In this document: positions 7,669-15,068 of the stretch, piece after piece
How positions within the stretch are numbered: position 1 is the stretch's first letter
Layout of the letters: each line of letters starts with the position of its first letter
NCBI GenBank assembly: GCA_036337765.1
Contig: JAYZDP010000049.1
Coordinates: 1-46,054 of the forward strand
Origin: JAYZDP01 sp036337765
GTDB lineage: Bacteria; Acidobacteriota; Thermoanaerobaculia; Multivoradales; Multivoraceae
Reading direction: 5' to 3'
DNA: 46,054 nucleotides
Notes under the pieces: model-generated
The model's database searches: none
What the model saw: only the letters and a program-made list of their open reading frames with translations
What the model was told of the DNA's origin: nothing
Made by a program: the position numbers and the translations under genes

Positions 7669-8457
7669 ATGCAGGACGCCGTGGCGAGAGTCCTCTCCGT
7701 CACCGAGCACCCCCTTCCTTACTATTCGATCCGGCTGAGCCTGCCCGCGGTCTACGACGACGCGGAGCCCGGGCAGTTCGTGATGGTGCAGGTGGGCGAC
7801 CGGCTGGAGCCCTACCTCAGGCGACCCTTCAGTGTTTTCGACGTCGCAGCCGGACCATCGGGCGTCGTAGGGGAGCTGCTCGGCAAGGTCGTCGGGAGAG
7901 GCACAGAACTGATGGCGAAGGCGGAGCCGGGCGACGAGTACCGCGTGCTCGGGCCGCTGGGTCGGGGATTCACATTACGGACGCAAGGCCGCTCGGCGCT
8001 CGTCGCGGGTGGTGTCGGCTCGGCGGCGCTGCTGCTGCTGGCCAGATCGCTCGCGGCACAGGGTGGGGCCTTCGACTTCTACTATGGCGGCCGAAACCAG
8101 GTCGACCTTCCTTGCCACCTCGAGTTCGGACGGCTCGCCGAACAATCGGGCGGCCGGCTGGTGTTGACGACCGAGGACGGCTCCGCCGGTGCCGCGGGGC
8201 TCGTCACCGCGCCGCTCGACGAGGAATTGGCGCGTGGTAGCTACGACTTCGTGTACTCCTGTGGCCCGATGGGACTACTGAAGCGACTCGCCGAATTGGC
8301 GGTCCGGCACGGCGTCGATGGTGAGGCGGCCTTGGAAACGGCGATGGGATGCGGCTACGGTGCCTGCCTGGGTTGCGCGGTGCCGCACGTCGAGGGCCGG
8401 TGGGCCCTTTGCTGCAAGGACGGCCCCGTGTTCGGCTTCTCCGAGGTGCGGTGGTGA
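7669..8457 (+). CDS. pyrK: Dihydroorotate dehydrogenase electron transfer subunit PyrK
   Basis: A 262-residue FAD/2Fe-2S protein that passes electrons from PyrD (type 1B) to NAD+ in pyrimidine synthesis. The FAD-binding YLRRPFSV (about residues 45-52) and the NAD-binding A-G-G-V-G-S-A (about 110-116) are present. Near the C-terminus the iron-sulfur cysteines appear as C-G-Y-G-A-C-L-G-C, followed by a further Cys pair about 13 residues later. The ATG at 7669 fits family length and lies behind the extended -10 element with no leader. The stop overlaps the pyrD GTG (GTGA). Confidence 0.95.
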   Translation: MQDAVARVLSVTEHPLPYYSIRLSLPAVYDDAEPGQFVMVQVGDRLEPYLRRPFSVFDVAAGPSGVVGELLGKVVGRGTELMAKAEPGDEYRVLGPLGRGFTLRTQGRSALVAGGVGSAALLLLARSLAAQGGAFDFYYGGRNQVDLPCHLEFGRLAEQSGGRLVLTTEDGSAGAAGLVTAPLDEELARGSYDFVYSCGPMGLLKRLAELAVRHGVDGEAALETAMGCGYGACLGCAVPHVEGRWALCCKDGPVFGFSEVRW

Positions 8458-9380
8458 CGCCGCGCCCCGACCTTGCAACCCGGGTCGGCCCGTTGGAGTT
8501 GGCCAACCCGCTCATGACCGCCTCAGGAACCTTCGGCTACGGACTCGAGTTCGCCCACCTAACCGCGCTCGAACGCATTGGCGGGCTCGTCACCAAGGGT
8601 CTTTCGCCAGAGCCGATCCTCGGCAACCCGTCGCCACGCATCTGCGAGACCCGTGGCGGGATGTTGAACTCGATCGGCCTCCAGAACATCGGCATCGATG
8701 CCTATATCGACGACGTACTGCCTGGACTCTCCCAATACCCGGCCAAGATCATCGTCAACTTGTTCGGTACCACGCGCGAGCAGTACGAGGGTCTGGCGCG
8801 CCGAGTGGAGGGCGTCCCCGACATCGCCGCACTGGAGCTCAACGTCTCATGCCCCAACGTGCAGCGAGGCGGTATCGAGTTCGGCCACGATCCGCAGGTC
8901 CTGGAAGAGCTTGTCGCCGCGGTGCGCCAGAACACGTCGAAGCCGATCATCGTCAAGCTGTCGCCAAACGTGACCTCCCCGGTCCTGATCGGAGAGGCCG
9001 CTCGCCGTGGCGGCGCAGACGCCCTTTCCTGTATCAACACCGTGCTCGGCATGGCGATCGATGCCGATTCACGCCGTCCGTTGCTGCGCAGGCTGAAGGG
9101 TGGTCTCTCCGGCCCCGCCATCAAACCGATCGCACTGCGCATCGTCTACGACGTCCACCGCGAGGTCGGCCTCCCGGTAAGCGGTATCGGCGGTATCGAG
9201 TCGGCCAGAGACGTGGTCGAGTTCCTCCTGGCCGGCGCCTCCGCCGTCCAGGTCGGAACAGCCCTGTTCCGCACCCCCAACGCCCCCGTCCGCATCCTCG
9301 AAGAGCTAGAAACTTTCCTCACCGACCGTAACCTGGCGGCCGTCTCAGACTTGATCGGTGCCCTCGAACCCTACGATTAG
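8454..9380 (+). CDS. pyrD: Dihydroorotate dehydrogenase, type 1B catalytic subunit
   Basis: A 308-residue FMN enzyme oxidising dihydroorotate to orotate. The start is taken as the GTG overlapping the pyrK stop, giving MTPRPDLATRVGPLELANPLMTASGTFG, the normal N-terminus of the family; an earlier in-frame start would lie inside pyrK. ELNVSCPNVQRGG carries the active-site Cys typical of the 1B class. VSGIGGIESARDVVEFLLAGASAVQVGTAL is the FMN phosphate-binding region. The tight pyrK-pyrD pair confirms an NAD-dependent heterotetramer. Confidence 0.96.
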   Translation: MTPRPDLATRVGPLELANPLMTASGTFGYGLEFAHLTALERIGGLVTKGLSPEPILGNPSPRICETRGGMLNSIGLQNIGIDAYIDDVLPGLSQYPAKIIVNLFGTTREQYEGLARRVEGVPDIAALELNVSCPNVQRGGIEFGHDPQVLEELVAAVRQNTSKPIIVKLSPNVTSPVLIGEAARRGGADALSCINTVLGMAIDADSRRPLLRRLKGGLSGPAIKPIALRIVYDVHREVGLPVSGIGGIESARDVVEFLLAGASAVQVGTALFRTPNAPVRILEELETFLTDRNLAAVSDLIGALEPYD

Positions 9381-9474
9381 TCCGTCGAGCCAGCAGCCCT
9401 GAGCACGGTAAGCGAGCACGGGCCGTCTGCGGCCCGCGCGCAGCGAACAAGCGCCGTCCGCGGCGCCAAAGGCA

Positions 9475-9515
9475 TATCTGAAGGGGATCTGCTACCAGCA
9501 GATCTTCTTCAGATA
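9475..9515. terminator. Long hairpin between convergent pyrD and the 9509-9868 gene
   Basis: TATCTGAAG (9475-9483) pairs with CTTCAGATA (9507-9515), and GATCTGCT (9486-9493) with AGCAGATC (9497-9504). The two intervening positions can form G-U pairs, so the RNA stem is up to 19 bp with a 3-nt ACC loop. It overlaps the stop codon of the minus-strand gene. No strong U-tract is seen on either side, so it may block read-through in both directions by structure or by Rho. A second GC hairpin, GGGCCG-TCTG-CGGCCC, lies at 9420-9435. Confidence 0.6.
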
Positions 9516-9868
9516 ATGAAGACCGGTCGGTCGACGAAGTGCTTGAATTCCCAGCTGTAGGTATAGCCCGGGAACTCGAGCGGAATGACGTAGTTCGCTT
9601 CGATCTTGATCCGGCCGTTGGACTTCTTGACCTTCACGGACTTCTTGTCCACTGGGAGATCTAGGAACTGGCCACGGTCGATGACCTGCTTCTGCAGCTG
9701 TTCCGCCTTGAGATGAGTCGAGAACTTGGCGCTCTCTGTCATGAAGTCCTGAAATTGTGACGAGCGCAGCTTCACCGGGATCGCCTCGTAACAGACCATC
9801 CCGGTCACCACGGCGATCAACAGCCAGATGATGCTCGAGAATCGTATTTCGCCGCTTTGTCTGTTCAT
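9509..9868 (-). CDS. Small single-TM protein, DUF4845-like
   Basis: A 119-residue protein with one TM helix (about residues 13-30) at the N-terminus and a soluble domain ending in an alternating beta-like segment (IKIEANYVIPLEFPGYTYSWEF). The layout resembles DUF4845 proteins, which in Proteobacteria also sit beside lepB; identification is by architecture and context, not a firm motif match. The start is fixed by an AGGAG Shine-Dalgarno 5-6 bases before the ATG at 9868; the frame is open further upstream but overlaps the lepB gene. Probably co-transcribed with the two signal peptidase genes. Confidence 0.7.
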   Translation of the reverse strand: MNRQSGEIRFSSIIWLLIAVVTGMVCYEAIPVKLRSSQFQDFMTESAKFSTHLKAEQLQKQVIDRGQFLDLPVDKKSVKVKKSNGRIKIEANYVIPLEFPGYTYSWEFKHFVDRPVFII

Positions 9869-9936
9869 CCCGTGCTCCTCTCCGCGGAAAGAGCCCGTAG
9901 AGACAAAGACTATTCTACATAACTCTACGCATTCGA

Positions 9937-10572
9937 TCAACGCACCGGCCGGCCGGTCCGATCCCACCGCGTGCCCGACACGAAACGGGTGACGAGGTCT
10001 AGTGACTTCTCTATGGTACCGCTGTCGCGGTCGGCCGTCGCGCGCCACGACCAATAGGAGAAAAACGGGCGGCCGAGGATAAGCTCACTCGGGACTGCAC
10101 CCCACCCGCGCGAGTCGAGAGACCGTTCGCGGCGGTCGCCGAGCACGAAGTAGTGACCGTCGGGGATCACCCTTGACAGCGGCGCATCGCCGGTCGGAGT
10201 GGATCCGAAGGCCGTCGTCGAAATCGGCGCCCCGTCGATCCGAATCGCGCCGCCGCGCAGCTCGATCCGCTCGCCTGGCAGGCCGATACACCGTTTCACC
10301 AGCAGCGTCGCCGGATTCACTGGGTCGCGATGCAACAGAAGGTCGCCGCGCCGGATCGTGCGAGACGGCAGCAACCGCGCCAGGGCACCGGAGTCCGCAC
10401 GCGCCACGAGGCGGTTGACGAGCAGATGGTCGCCGATCAAAAGGGTCGGCTCCATCGATCCGCTCGAGATCCGCACCCCCTGCACCAGAAAGACGCGGAC
10501 AAAGCTGGCCAGCAGAACGGTCAGCACCAGGGCCTCGAGGTAGATGCGAGCCGCGCCCTTCGCGCCCCTCAT
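9937..10572 (-). CDS. lepB: Signal peptidase I (second copy, divergent)
   Basis: A 211-residue type I signal peptidase with one N-terminal TM anchor (about residues 12-31). The catalytic Ser39 lies in S-S-G-S-M-E-P-T and the catalytic Lys in LLVKRCIGLPGE. The usually invariant GDNRDNSxDSR box reads GDRRERSLDSRGWG, so it has drifted from the copy upstream. It starts 4 bp after the other lepB and precedes the DUF4845-like gene. Tandem, non-identical LepB proteins suggest division of labour among preproteins, for example by size or charge of the cleavage region. Confidence 0.93.
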   Translation of the reverse strand: MRGAKGAARIYLEALVLTVLLASFVRVFLVQGVRISSGSMEPTLLIGDHLLVNRLVARADSGALARLLPSRTIRRGDLLLHRDPVNPATLLVKRCIGLPGERIELRGGAIRIDGAPISTTAFGSTPTGDAPLSRVIPDGHYFVLGDRRERSLDSRGWGAVPSELILGRPFFSYWSWRATADRDSGTIEKSLDLVTRFVSGTRWDRTGRPVR

Positions 10573-10576
10573 GGCG

Positions 10577-11290
10577 CTATTGGATCAGGTGAAAGGTCCG
10601 CAGCCACCGGGTCTTGGTGACGAAGCCGATCACGGTCTTGCCCAGCTGCTTGATGCGGTGACCCCAGCCGTGCCAGTTGCCGTCCGAGGTCTCGCCACCG
10701 TAGGACCAGTAGATGAGAAACGCACGCCCCTTCACGTAGTGCGCGGGCAGCGTTCCCCAGTACCGCGAATCGAGCGAATGGTCACGGTTGTCACCGAGGC
10801 AGAAGTACTCGTTGTCGGGCACCGTCAGCGGGCCGAAGTTGTCAGGCCGCAACATGGGTCGGTCTCGAAAGGGTGACTGGCGCGGGAAGACACGTGAGTC
10901 GCGGTGCAGGACATAGGAGTCGTCGTCCACCTGATCGCCGTTGATGAAGAGCTCTTTGTCATGCAGCTCGACTCGATCGCCGGGTATGCCGACGCACCGT
11001 TTGACGAGGTCGAGCTTCGGCGTTTCTGGCGACCGGAAGATGACGATGTCGCCGCGCTCGATCGGCCGTCCAGGCAGCAGCATCTTCTCCAGCTCGCTCG
11101 GCGTCGGCCCGTACATGTAGCGGTTGACGAACAGGTGGTCGCCGATCTGGAGCGTGTCTTCCATCGACGCGCTCGGGATGTAGAAGGTCTTGAGAATGAA
11201 GGTGTTCGTGAACCCAAGAAAGAGCCCTGCCACCAGCAGCGCCTCGAAGTACTCCCGGAAGACCGAGCGTTGTTCTGGGATGTTGGACAT
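10577..11290 (-). CDS. lepB: Signal peptidase I (canonical copy)
   Basis: A 237-residue signal peptidase I that cleaves Sec and Tat signal peptides at the periplasmic face. The catalytic Ser42 is in IPSASMEDTL and the general-base Lys in LDLVKRCVGIPGD. Box E is canonical (GDNRDHSLDSRYWG). One N-terminal TM is at about residues 16-35. The ATG at 11290 gives the normal MSNIPEQRSVFREYFEALLVA start; the upstream open frame has no homologous sequence. A TACACT -10 element lies at 11331-11336. First gene of the lepB-lepB-DUF4845-like unit. Confidence 0.95.
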   Translation of the reverse strand: MSNIPEQRSVFREYFEALLVAGLFLGFTNTFILKTFYIPSASMEDTLQIGDHLFVNRYMYGPTPSELEKMLLPGRPIERGDIVIFRSPETPKLDLVKRCVGIPGDRVELHDKELFINGDQVDDDSYVLHRDSRVFPRQSPFRDRPMLRPDNFGPLTVPDNEYFCLGDNRDHSLDSRYWGTLPAHYVKGRAFLIYWSYGGETSDGNWHGWGHRIKQLGKTVIGFVTKTRWLRTFHLIQ

Positions 11291-11330
11291 GAGTCCGGGG
11301 CCGCCGACCGTCGCGGCGCAGAGCCGCGGC

Positions 11331-11336
11331 AGTGTA
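11331..11336 (-). promoter_or_regulatory. Candidate -10 of the lepB operon
   Basis: TACACT on the minus strand, 40 bases upstream of the lepB ATG. The -35 region is not recognisable. Confidence 0.35.
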
Positions 11337-11564
11337 GCGGCTCCCCTGAAGGCCCGCAACAACGGGCCCGCGCAAAGGAATTTCCTTTCGTGAAATCCCC
11401 TTTCCGCCGGGTCCGAAACCAGCGCTGGCGGGCGCTGGCACCCGTGGAGCCCGCCGCCAGGCTCCCTTCGCGCAAGAAGGCTTTGCGGGCGGAGCCACGT
11501 CCCTACCCCTGTTGAAGACTGCAAGTAGCTGTGGATGAGCGGGCTTACGGCGACATCGGAGATC

Positions 11565-11580
11565 TGGCACGTGGCTTGAA
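11565..11580 (+). promoter_or_regulatory. Sigma-54-like element, imperfect
   Basis: TGGCACG-TGGC-TTGAA resembles the sigma-54 consensus TGGCACG-N4-TTGCW, with A in place of the important C of the -12 element. It lies 137 bp before the ComEA-like ATG. Type IV pilin and competence-type genes are sometimes RpoN-dependent, which makes it plausible but unproven. Confidence 0.25.
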
Positions 11581-11669
11581 CTACAGGAGACGCATCAACA
11601 ACCCGGGAGGGGAGGTGCCTATAGGGGAGTACGAGTCGGAACAGGCAGAAGGAAGGACATTGCATTCGT

Positions 11670-11685
11670 GGGGAGCTGACTCCCC
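11670..11685 (+). terminator. Terminator-like hairpin in the ComEA-like gene leader
   Basis: GGGGAG-CTGA-CTCCCC forms a 6-bp stem and tetraloop followed by GTTTCTATT. It resembles a short intrinsic terminator placed 31 bp before the ComEA-like ATG, so it could attenuate that gene or end an upstream transcript. Confidence 0.4.
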
Positions 11686-11716
11686 GTTTCTATTGACACT
11701 CCATGGGAGAGAGAAG

Positions 11717-12058
11717 ATGTCTCGACGGCAAACAGCCTCGATGGTTGCAGCGCTCTTGGCGCTCGGCCTGGTTCTTTCGGCCTCGGTGGCGCTCGGCGCC
11801 GGCGTGGTCAACATCAACACCGCCAGCGCCGAGCAGCTGACCCTGCTGCCGCGGGTGGAAGCTTCGCTGGCGAGCCGAATCGTCGCCTTTCGCGAGGAGA
11901 ACGGCGGCGTCAAGAAGGCCGACGAGCTGATCCTCGTCCGAGGAATCGGCGAAAAGACCTTCGAGATGCTCGAGGTCTTCGTTTCCATCAAGGGTGAGAC
12001 CACACTTCGAGAGAAGGCGTCGGCACCCCGGGCCAATCCTTCAGGATCGGACGCCTAA
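11717..12058 (+). CDS. Secreted ComEA-like helix-hairpin-helix protein
   Basis: A 113-residue protein with a cleavable signal peptide (about residues 1-27) and a ComEA-type double helix-hairpin-helix domain (VVNINTASAEQLTLLPRVEASLASRIVAFRE and LILVRGIGEKTFE). ComEA binds incoming DNA in the periplasm during transformation; small HhH proteins of this type are also found without competence. The ATG at 11717 has a GGGAGAGAG Shine-Dalgarno-like run and gives a good signal peptide. The next gene encodes a pseudopilin, which supports a link to a type IV pilus or type II secretion apparatus. Confidence 0.85.
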   Translation: MSRRQTASMVAALLALGLVLSASVALGAGVVNINTASAEQLTLLPRVEASLASRIVAFREENGGVKKADELILVRGIGEKTFEMLEVFVSIKGETTLREKASAPRANPSGSDA

Positions 12059-12114
12059 CGGCGGGAGGGGGTGGTGGCCCTCCCAGCCGCCGCCCCCTCC
12101 TCCCTCTTTTCTCC

Positions 12115-12708
12115 ATGTCGCGCGACGGCTACAACCTGATCGAGATCGTGGTGGTCGTCGCGGTCGTTGGCGTGCTGGCAGTCGTCGGCATTCCGGCGCT
12201 AGAGCGAGCCAGTCGAGCGATCCGACTCGAGCTTGCCGCCGCGGAGCTGGCCTCCACGCTGCGGATGACGCGGATCTATGCGATTCGCCACGGGGTGGGT
12301 GTGGCGATCCGCTTCCGCATGACGCCTTCCGGCGACGTGATCTTCACGATGTACCGAGACGGCGACGGCGACGGGGTCCGTAATCGAGACATCGAGGCGG
12401 GCATCGACCCCATCGAGCAACCGGCGCGCCGGCTCACCGGCCTGGGAAGGGGGGTGCGGTTCGGCTTCCCTTCGGGAGTCCGACCCCGGGCCCCAGGCAG
12501 TAGGCGCCGTCTCGACCGTCTCGACGACCCGATCCGATTCAACCGCTCTGATCTCGCCTCGTTCGGAGCCGGCGGCAGCGCGACACCGGGAACGCTCTAC
12601 CTCACCGACGGCAGTCGAGGCCTCGTGGCCGTTCGGGTCACCAACCACGTGGGCCGCGTGCGCACCCTCCGCTACGACCCCATCGCCGAGACCTGGCGCA
12701 TCGTTTGA
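12115..12708 (+). CDS. GspH/FimT-type pseudopilin
   Basis: A 197-residue protein with a type IV prepilin signature D-G-Y-N-L-I-E at its N-terminus: a short basic leader, cleavage after Gly6, Glu at +5 of the mature protein, then about 20 hydrophobic residues (IVVVVAVVGVLAVVGIPAL). The globular part has LRMTRIYAIRHGVGVAIRF and an acidic DGDGDGVRN segment, as in GspH/FimT minor pseudopilins; the DGDGDG run could bind calcium. The residue after Gly is Tyr rather than Phe. It overlaps the nearest upstream TTG of the mtnA frame, but mtnA is assigned its own start. Confidence 0.85.
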   Translation: MSRDGYNLIEIVVVVAVVGVLAVVGIPALERASRAIRLELAAAELASTLRMTRIYAIRHGVGVAIRFRMTPSGDVIFTMYRDGDGDGVRNRDIEAGIDPIEQPARRLTGLGRGVRFGFPSGVRPRAPGSRRRLDRLDDPIRFNRSDLASFGAGGSATPGTLYLTDGSRGLVAVRVTNHVGRVRTLRYDPIAETWRIV

Positions 12709-12727
12709 CCGGCCCTGAGGCGTGCGC

Positions 12728-12733
12728 TACCTT
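12728..12733 (+). promoter_or_regulatory. -10 element of mtnA (leaderless)
   Basis: TACCTT ends 7 bases before the mtnA GTG, consistent with transcription starting at the start codon. No Shine-Dalgarno is present. Confidence 0.45.
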
Positions 12734-12740
12734 CGCTGCC

Positions 12741-13802
12741 GTGGCGGATTCGCAGCTTACCGAGGTGTTCTCCCCGATCCGCTGGCAGGGCGACGCGCTC
12801 GAGCTCCTCGACCAGACGGTCTTACCCCGCCGCCAGGAGTGGCTGCGTTGCGACCAGCCCCAGCAGGTGGCCGACGCGATCTACAGGCTCTCGGTGCGGG
12901 GCGCGCCGGCGATCGGAGTGTCCGCGGCTTTCGGGCTGGTGCTCGGGATCGACCCGGAGAGCTCGGCCGACGAGCTGAAGGGGCAGTTCGTCGAGACCCG
13001 CGACCTTCTCGCCGCGACACGGCCGACAGCGGTGAACCTGGTCTGGGCCCTGCGTCGCGGTCAAGAGGTCTTCGATCGCGTAGTCGGATCCGGCGCGGAC
13101 GCCTCCACGGTACGTGCGGCACTGGAGCAGTGGGCGATCGCGGAGCATCGAGCAGACATCGAGGCGAACCGTCGCATGGGCGAGGCCGGCGCGACTCTCT
13201 TCGAGCGCGGCGACCGCGTGCTGACTCACTGCAACGCCGGCGCGCTCGCCACGGCAGGCGTCGGAACCGCACTCGGCGTGATCGATGCCAGCTTCCGTGC
13301 CGGCAAGGTCGAGACAGTTTGGGTCGACGAGACTCGCCCATTGCTCCAGGGAGCGCGGCTGACGGCGTGGGAGCTCGGGCGACTCGGCATTCCCTACCAC
13401 GTCATCCCCGACGGCGCGGCTGGGTCGCTGCTGTCGCGGAGCATGGTCGACCGCATTGTGGTCGGCGCCGATCGCATCGCGGCCAACGGCGATGTCGCCA
13501 ACAAGATCGGTACGTATACGGTCGCTGTTCTCGCCGAGCGTCACGGCGTGCCCTTCTATGTCGCCGCACCCCTGTCGACGATCGATCTCGAGACACCGAA
13601 CGGAGAGGCGATCCCGATCGAAGAGCGTAGCCCGGACGAGGTGACCCGGGTCTTCGGGACCCAAGTGACGCCCGACGACGCGCCGGCTCTCAACATCGCC
13701 TTCGATGTCACCCCCGCAGAGCTCGTTGCCGGCATCATCACCGAGGTCGGCGTGTTGAGCCCGCCTTACGGCGACAGCATTTCGCGAGCGTTCGAGCGCT
13801 AG
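12741..13802 (+). CDS. mtnA: S-methyl-5-thioribose-1-phosphate isomerase
   Basis: A 353-residue MtnA, the aldose-ketose isomerase of the methionine salvage pathway that converts MTR-1-P to MTRu-1-P. VRGAPAIGVSAAFG is near the N-terminus. The catalytic Cys lies in LTHCNAGALAT and the catalytic Asp in VGADRIAANGDVANKIGTY. The GTG at 12741 gives family length; a TTG at 12705 overlapping the pseudopilin stop would add 12 unlike residues. The 3' end overlaps the convergent cystathionine-synthase gene by 4 bp. Confidence 0.94.
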   Translation: MADSQLTEVFSPIRWQGDALELLDQTVLPRRQEWLRCDQPQQVADAIYRLSVRGAPAIGVSAAFGLVLGIDPESSADELKGQFVETRDLLAATRPTAVNLVWALRRGQEVFDRVVGSGADASTVRAALEQWAIAEHRADIEANRRMGEAGATLFERGDRVLTHCNAGALATAGVGTALGVIDASFRAGKVETVWVDETRPLLQGARLTAWELGRLGIPYHVIPDGAAGSLLSRSMVDRIVVGADRIAANGDVANKIGTYTVAVLAERHGVPFYVAAPLSTIDLETPNGEAIPIEERSPDEVTRVFGTQVTPDDAPALNIAFDVTPAELVAGIITEVGVLSPPYGDSISRAFER

Positions 13803-14950
13803 GCGGAGACCTCTTCGAGCCCGTGGTCGAGGTCGGCGAGGATGTCTTCGGGATCTTCGATCCCGACCGAGATGCGCACCAGCCCGTCGGTGAGCCCTCG
13901 GGCCTCGCGTTCCTCCTTGGGCACGTCGGCGTGCGTCATGCTGGAGGGGTGGGTGATCATCGACTCCACGGCGCCCAGGCTCTCGGCGAGCGCGCACAGC
14001 TGCACGGCGTTCATCAGCTCGATACCTGCCGGAGTGCCGCCGACGAGCTCGAACGAGACCATGCCGCTGAAGCCGTTGCGCATCTGGCGCGCCGCGATCG
14101 GGTGTCCCGGGTCGTTCTCGAGGCCCGGGTAGGCAACGCGCGCGACCTTCGGGTGCTCGGCGAGAAAGGTCGCCACCTGGGCGGCGTTGGAGCTGTGACG
14201 GGCCATTCGCAGGCTCAGGGTCTTCAAACCGTGCATTAGCAGCCAGCAGTCGAAGGGGCTCGGAACGGCGCCGATCGACTTCTGTAGAAAGCGCAGTCCA
14301 TCCGCGACCTCGTCGTCATTGACGAGAACCATCCCGCCGATGATCAGGTTGTGCCCCGACAGGTACTTGGTCGTCGAGTGCATGACGATGTCCGCCCCGA
14401 GCTCGGCGGGCTGGAGGTGGTAGGGAGTGGCGAATGTGCTGTCGACACCGAGAAGCGCTTGGCCGTCGTGCGCGATCTTCGCCGCCGCTTCGACGTCGGC
14501 GACCTTGAGTAGCGGATTGGTGGGCGTCTCGATCCACACCAATCGGGTCTCGTCGCGCATCGCCGCGGCGATTTCCCCAGGCTGGCTGGCATCGACATAA
14601 GTGACGGCGATGCCTGCGCGGTCCAGAACTCGGTCGAGAAGTCGCGTCACGCCGCCGTACACGTCGTCGCCGCACACGATGTGGTCGCCGGCGCCGAACA
14701 GGCGAAAGACCGCGTCAACTGCGCTCATGCCACTGGCGAAGGCGCGGCCGTGGATCATCCCCTCGAGAGAGGCGAGCTGCTCTTCGGCCATCTGCCGGGT
14801 GGGATTACTGCTGCGGGTGTAGTCGAATCCGCGGTCTTGGCCGACCTCGGGCAGCACGTAGGTGGCGGTCTGGTACAGCGGCGGCACGATGGCGCCGGTC
14901 GTCGGATCGGGTGCGATGGCAGCGCGGACGCACTTCGTATCGAACTTCAC
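13799..14950 (-). CDS. Cystathionine gamma-synthase/lyase family PLP enzyme
   Basis: A 383-residue Cys/Met metabolism PLP enzyme. The PLP-binding Lys is in STTKYLSGHN, with the Tyr/Arg phosphate contact F-D-Y-T-R-S-S-N-P-T-R and the strand LLGVDSTFATPYHLQP. It ends with THPSSMTHADVPKEEREARGLTDGLVRISVGIED. The sequence cannot separate cystathionine gamma-synthase (metB), beta-lyase (metC) and gamma-lyase; metB-like is favoured by overall pattern. The GTG at 14950, with GGAA upstream, gives the normal MKFDTKCVRAA start. It lies tail-to-tail with mtnA; both serve sulfur amino acid metabolism. Confidence 0.9.
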   Translation of the reverse strand: MKFDTKCVRAAIAPDPTTGAIVPPLYQTATYVLPEVGQDRGFDYTRSSNPTRQMAEEQLASLEGMIHGRAFASGMSAVDAVFRLFGAGDHIVCGDDVYGGVTRLLDRVLDRAGIAVTYVDASQPGEIAAAMRDETRLVWIETPTNPLLKVADVEAAAKIAHDGQALLGVDSTFATPYHLQPAELGADIVMHSTTKYLSGHNLIIGGMVLVNDDEVADGLRFLQKSIGAVPSPFDCWLLMHGLKTLSLRMARHSSNAAQVATFLAEHPKVARVAYPGLENDPGHPIAARQMRNGFSGMVSFELVGGTPAGIELMNAVQLCALAESLGAVESMITHPSSMTHADVPKEEREARGLTDGLVRISVGIEDPEDILADLDHGLEEVSA

Positions 14951-15055
14951 TGGATGTTCCTCGCGAGCTGGGAGTCGGGTCGGCGTATAGGTGTGCCGGT
15001 CGGTTTCCGGCGGGCGCTGAGTGTACTGGCCGTTGCGCGGCCTCGACAAACCCAA

Positions 15056-15061
15056 TAGATT
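15056..15061 (+). promoter_or_regulatory. -10 element of the S8 protease gene
   Basis: TAGATT ends 7 bases before the ATG at 15069. The GATAAGG spacer holds a weak AAGG, but transcription starting near +1 of the coding sequence is likely. Confidence 0.45.
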
Positions 15062-15068
15062 GATAAGG

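Larger units (their letters stand above)
11291..11716. other. 426-bp gene-free region with several inverted repeats
   Basis: No convincing coding sequence. Visible elements are a hairpin GGCCCG-6 nt-CGGGCC (11351-11368), a 15-bp palindrome AAAGGAA-T-TTCCTTT (11374-11388), a direct repeat of GCGCTGGC around 11420, a sigma-54-like element (11565-11580) and the hairpin at 11670-11685. It separates the divergent lepB and ComEA-like genes. The stretch 11400-11520 could form extended GC-rich structure, but it does not match a small RNA family I recognise. Confidence 0.5.

Noticed and set aside
11345..11520. Possible SRP RNA or 6S RNA in the gap before the ComEA-like gene
   Set aside because: The conserved SRP tetraloop/asymmetric loop sequences and the 6S open-bubble layout are not present.
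11530..11538. TGTGGATGA, a near match to a DnaA box
   Set aside because: A single 8-of-9 match without neighbouring boxes or an AT-rich unwinding region; no origin is supported in the window, and oriC is more likely beyond the left edge.
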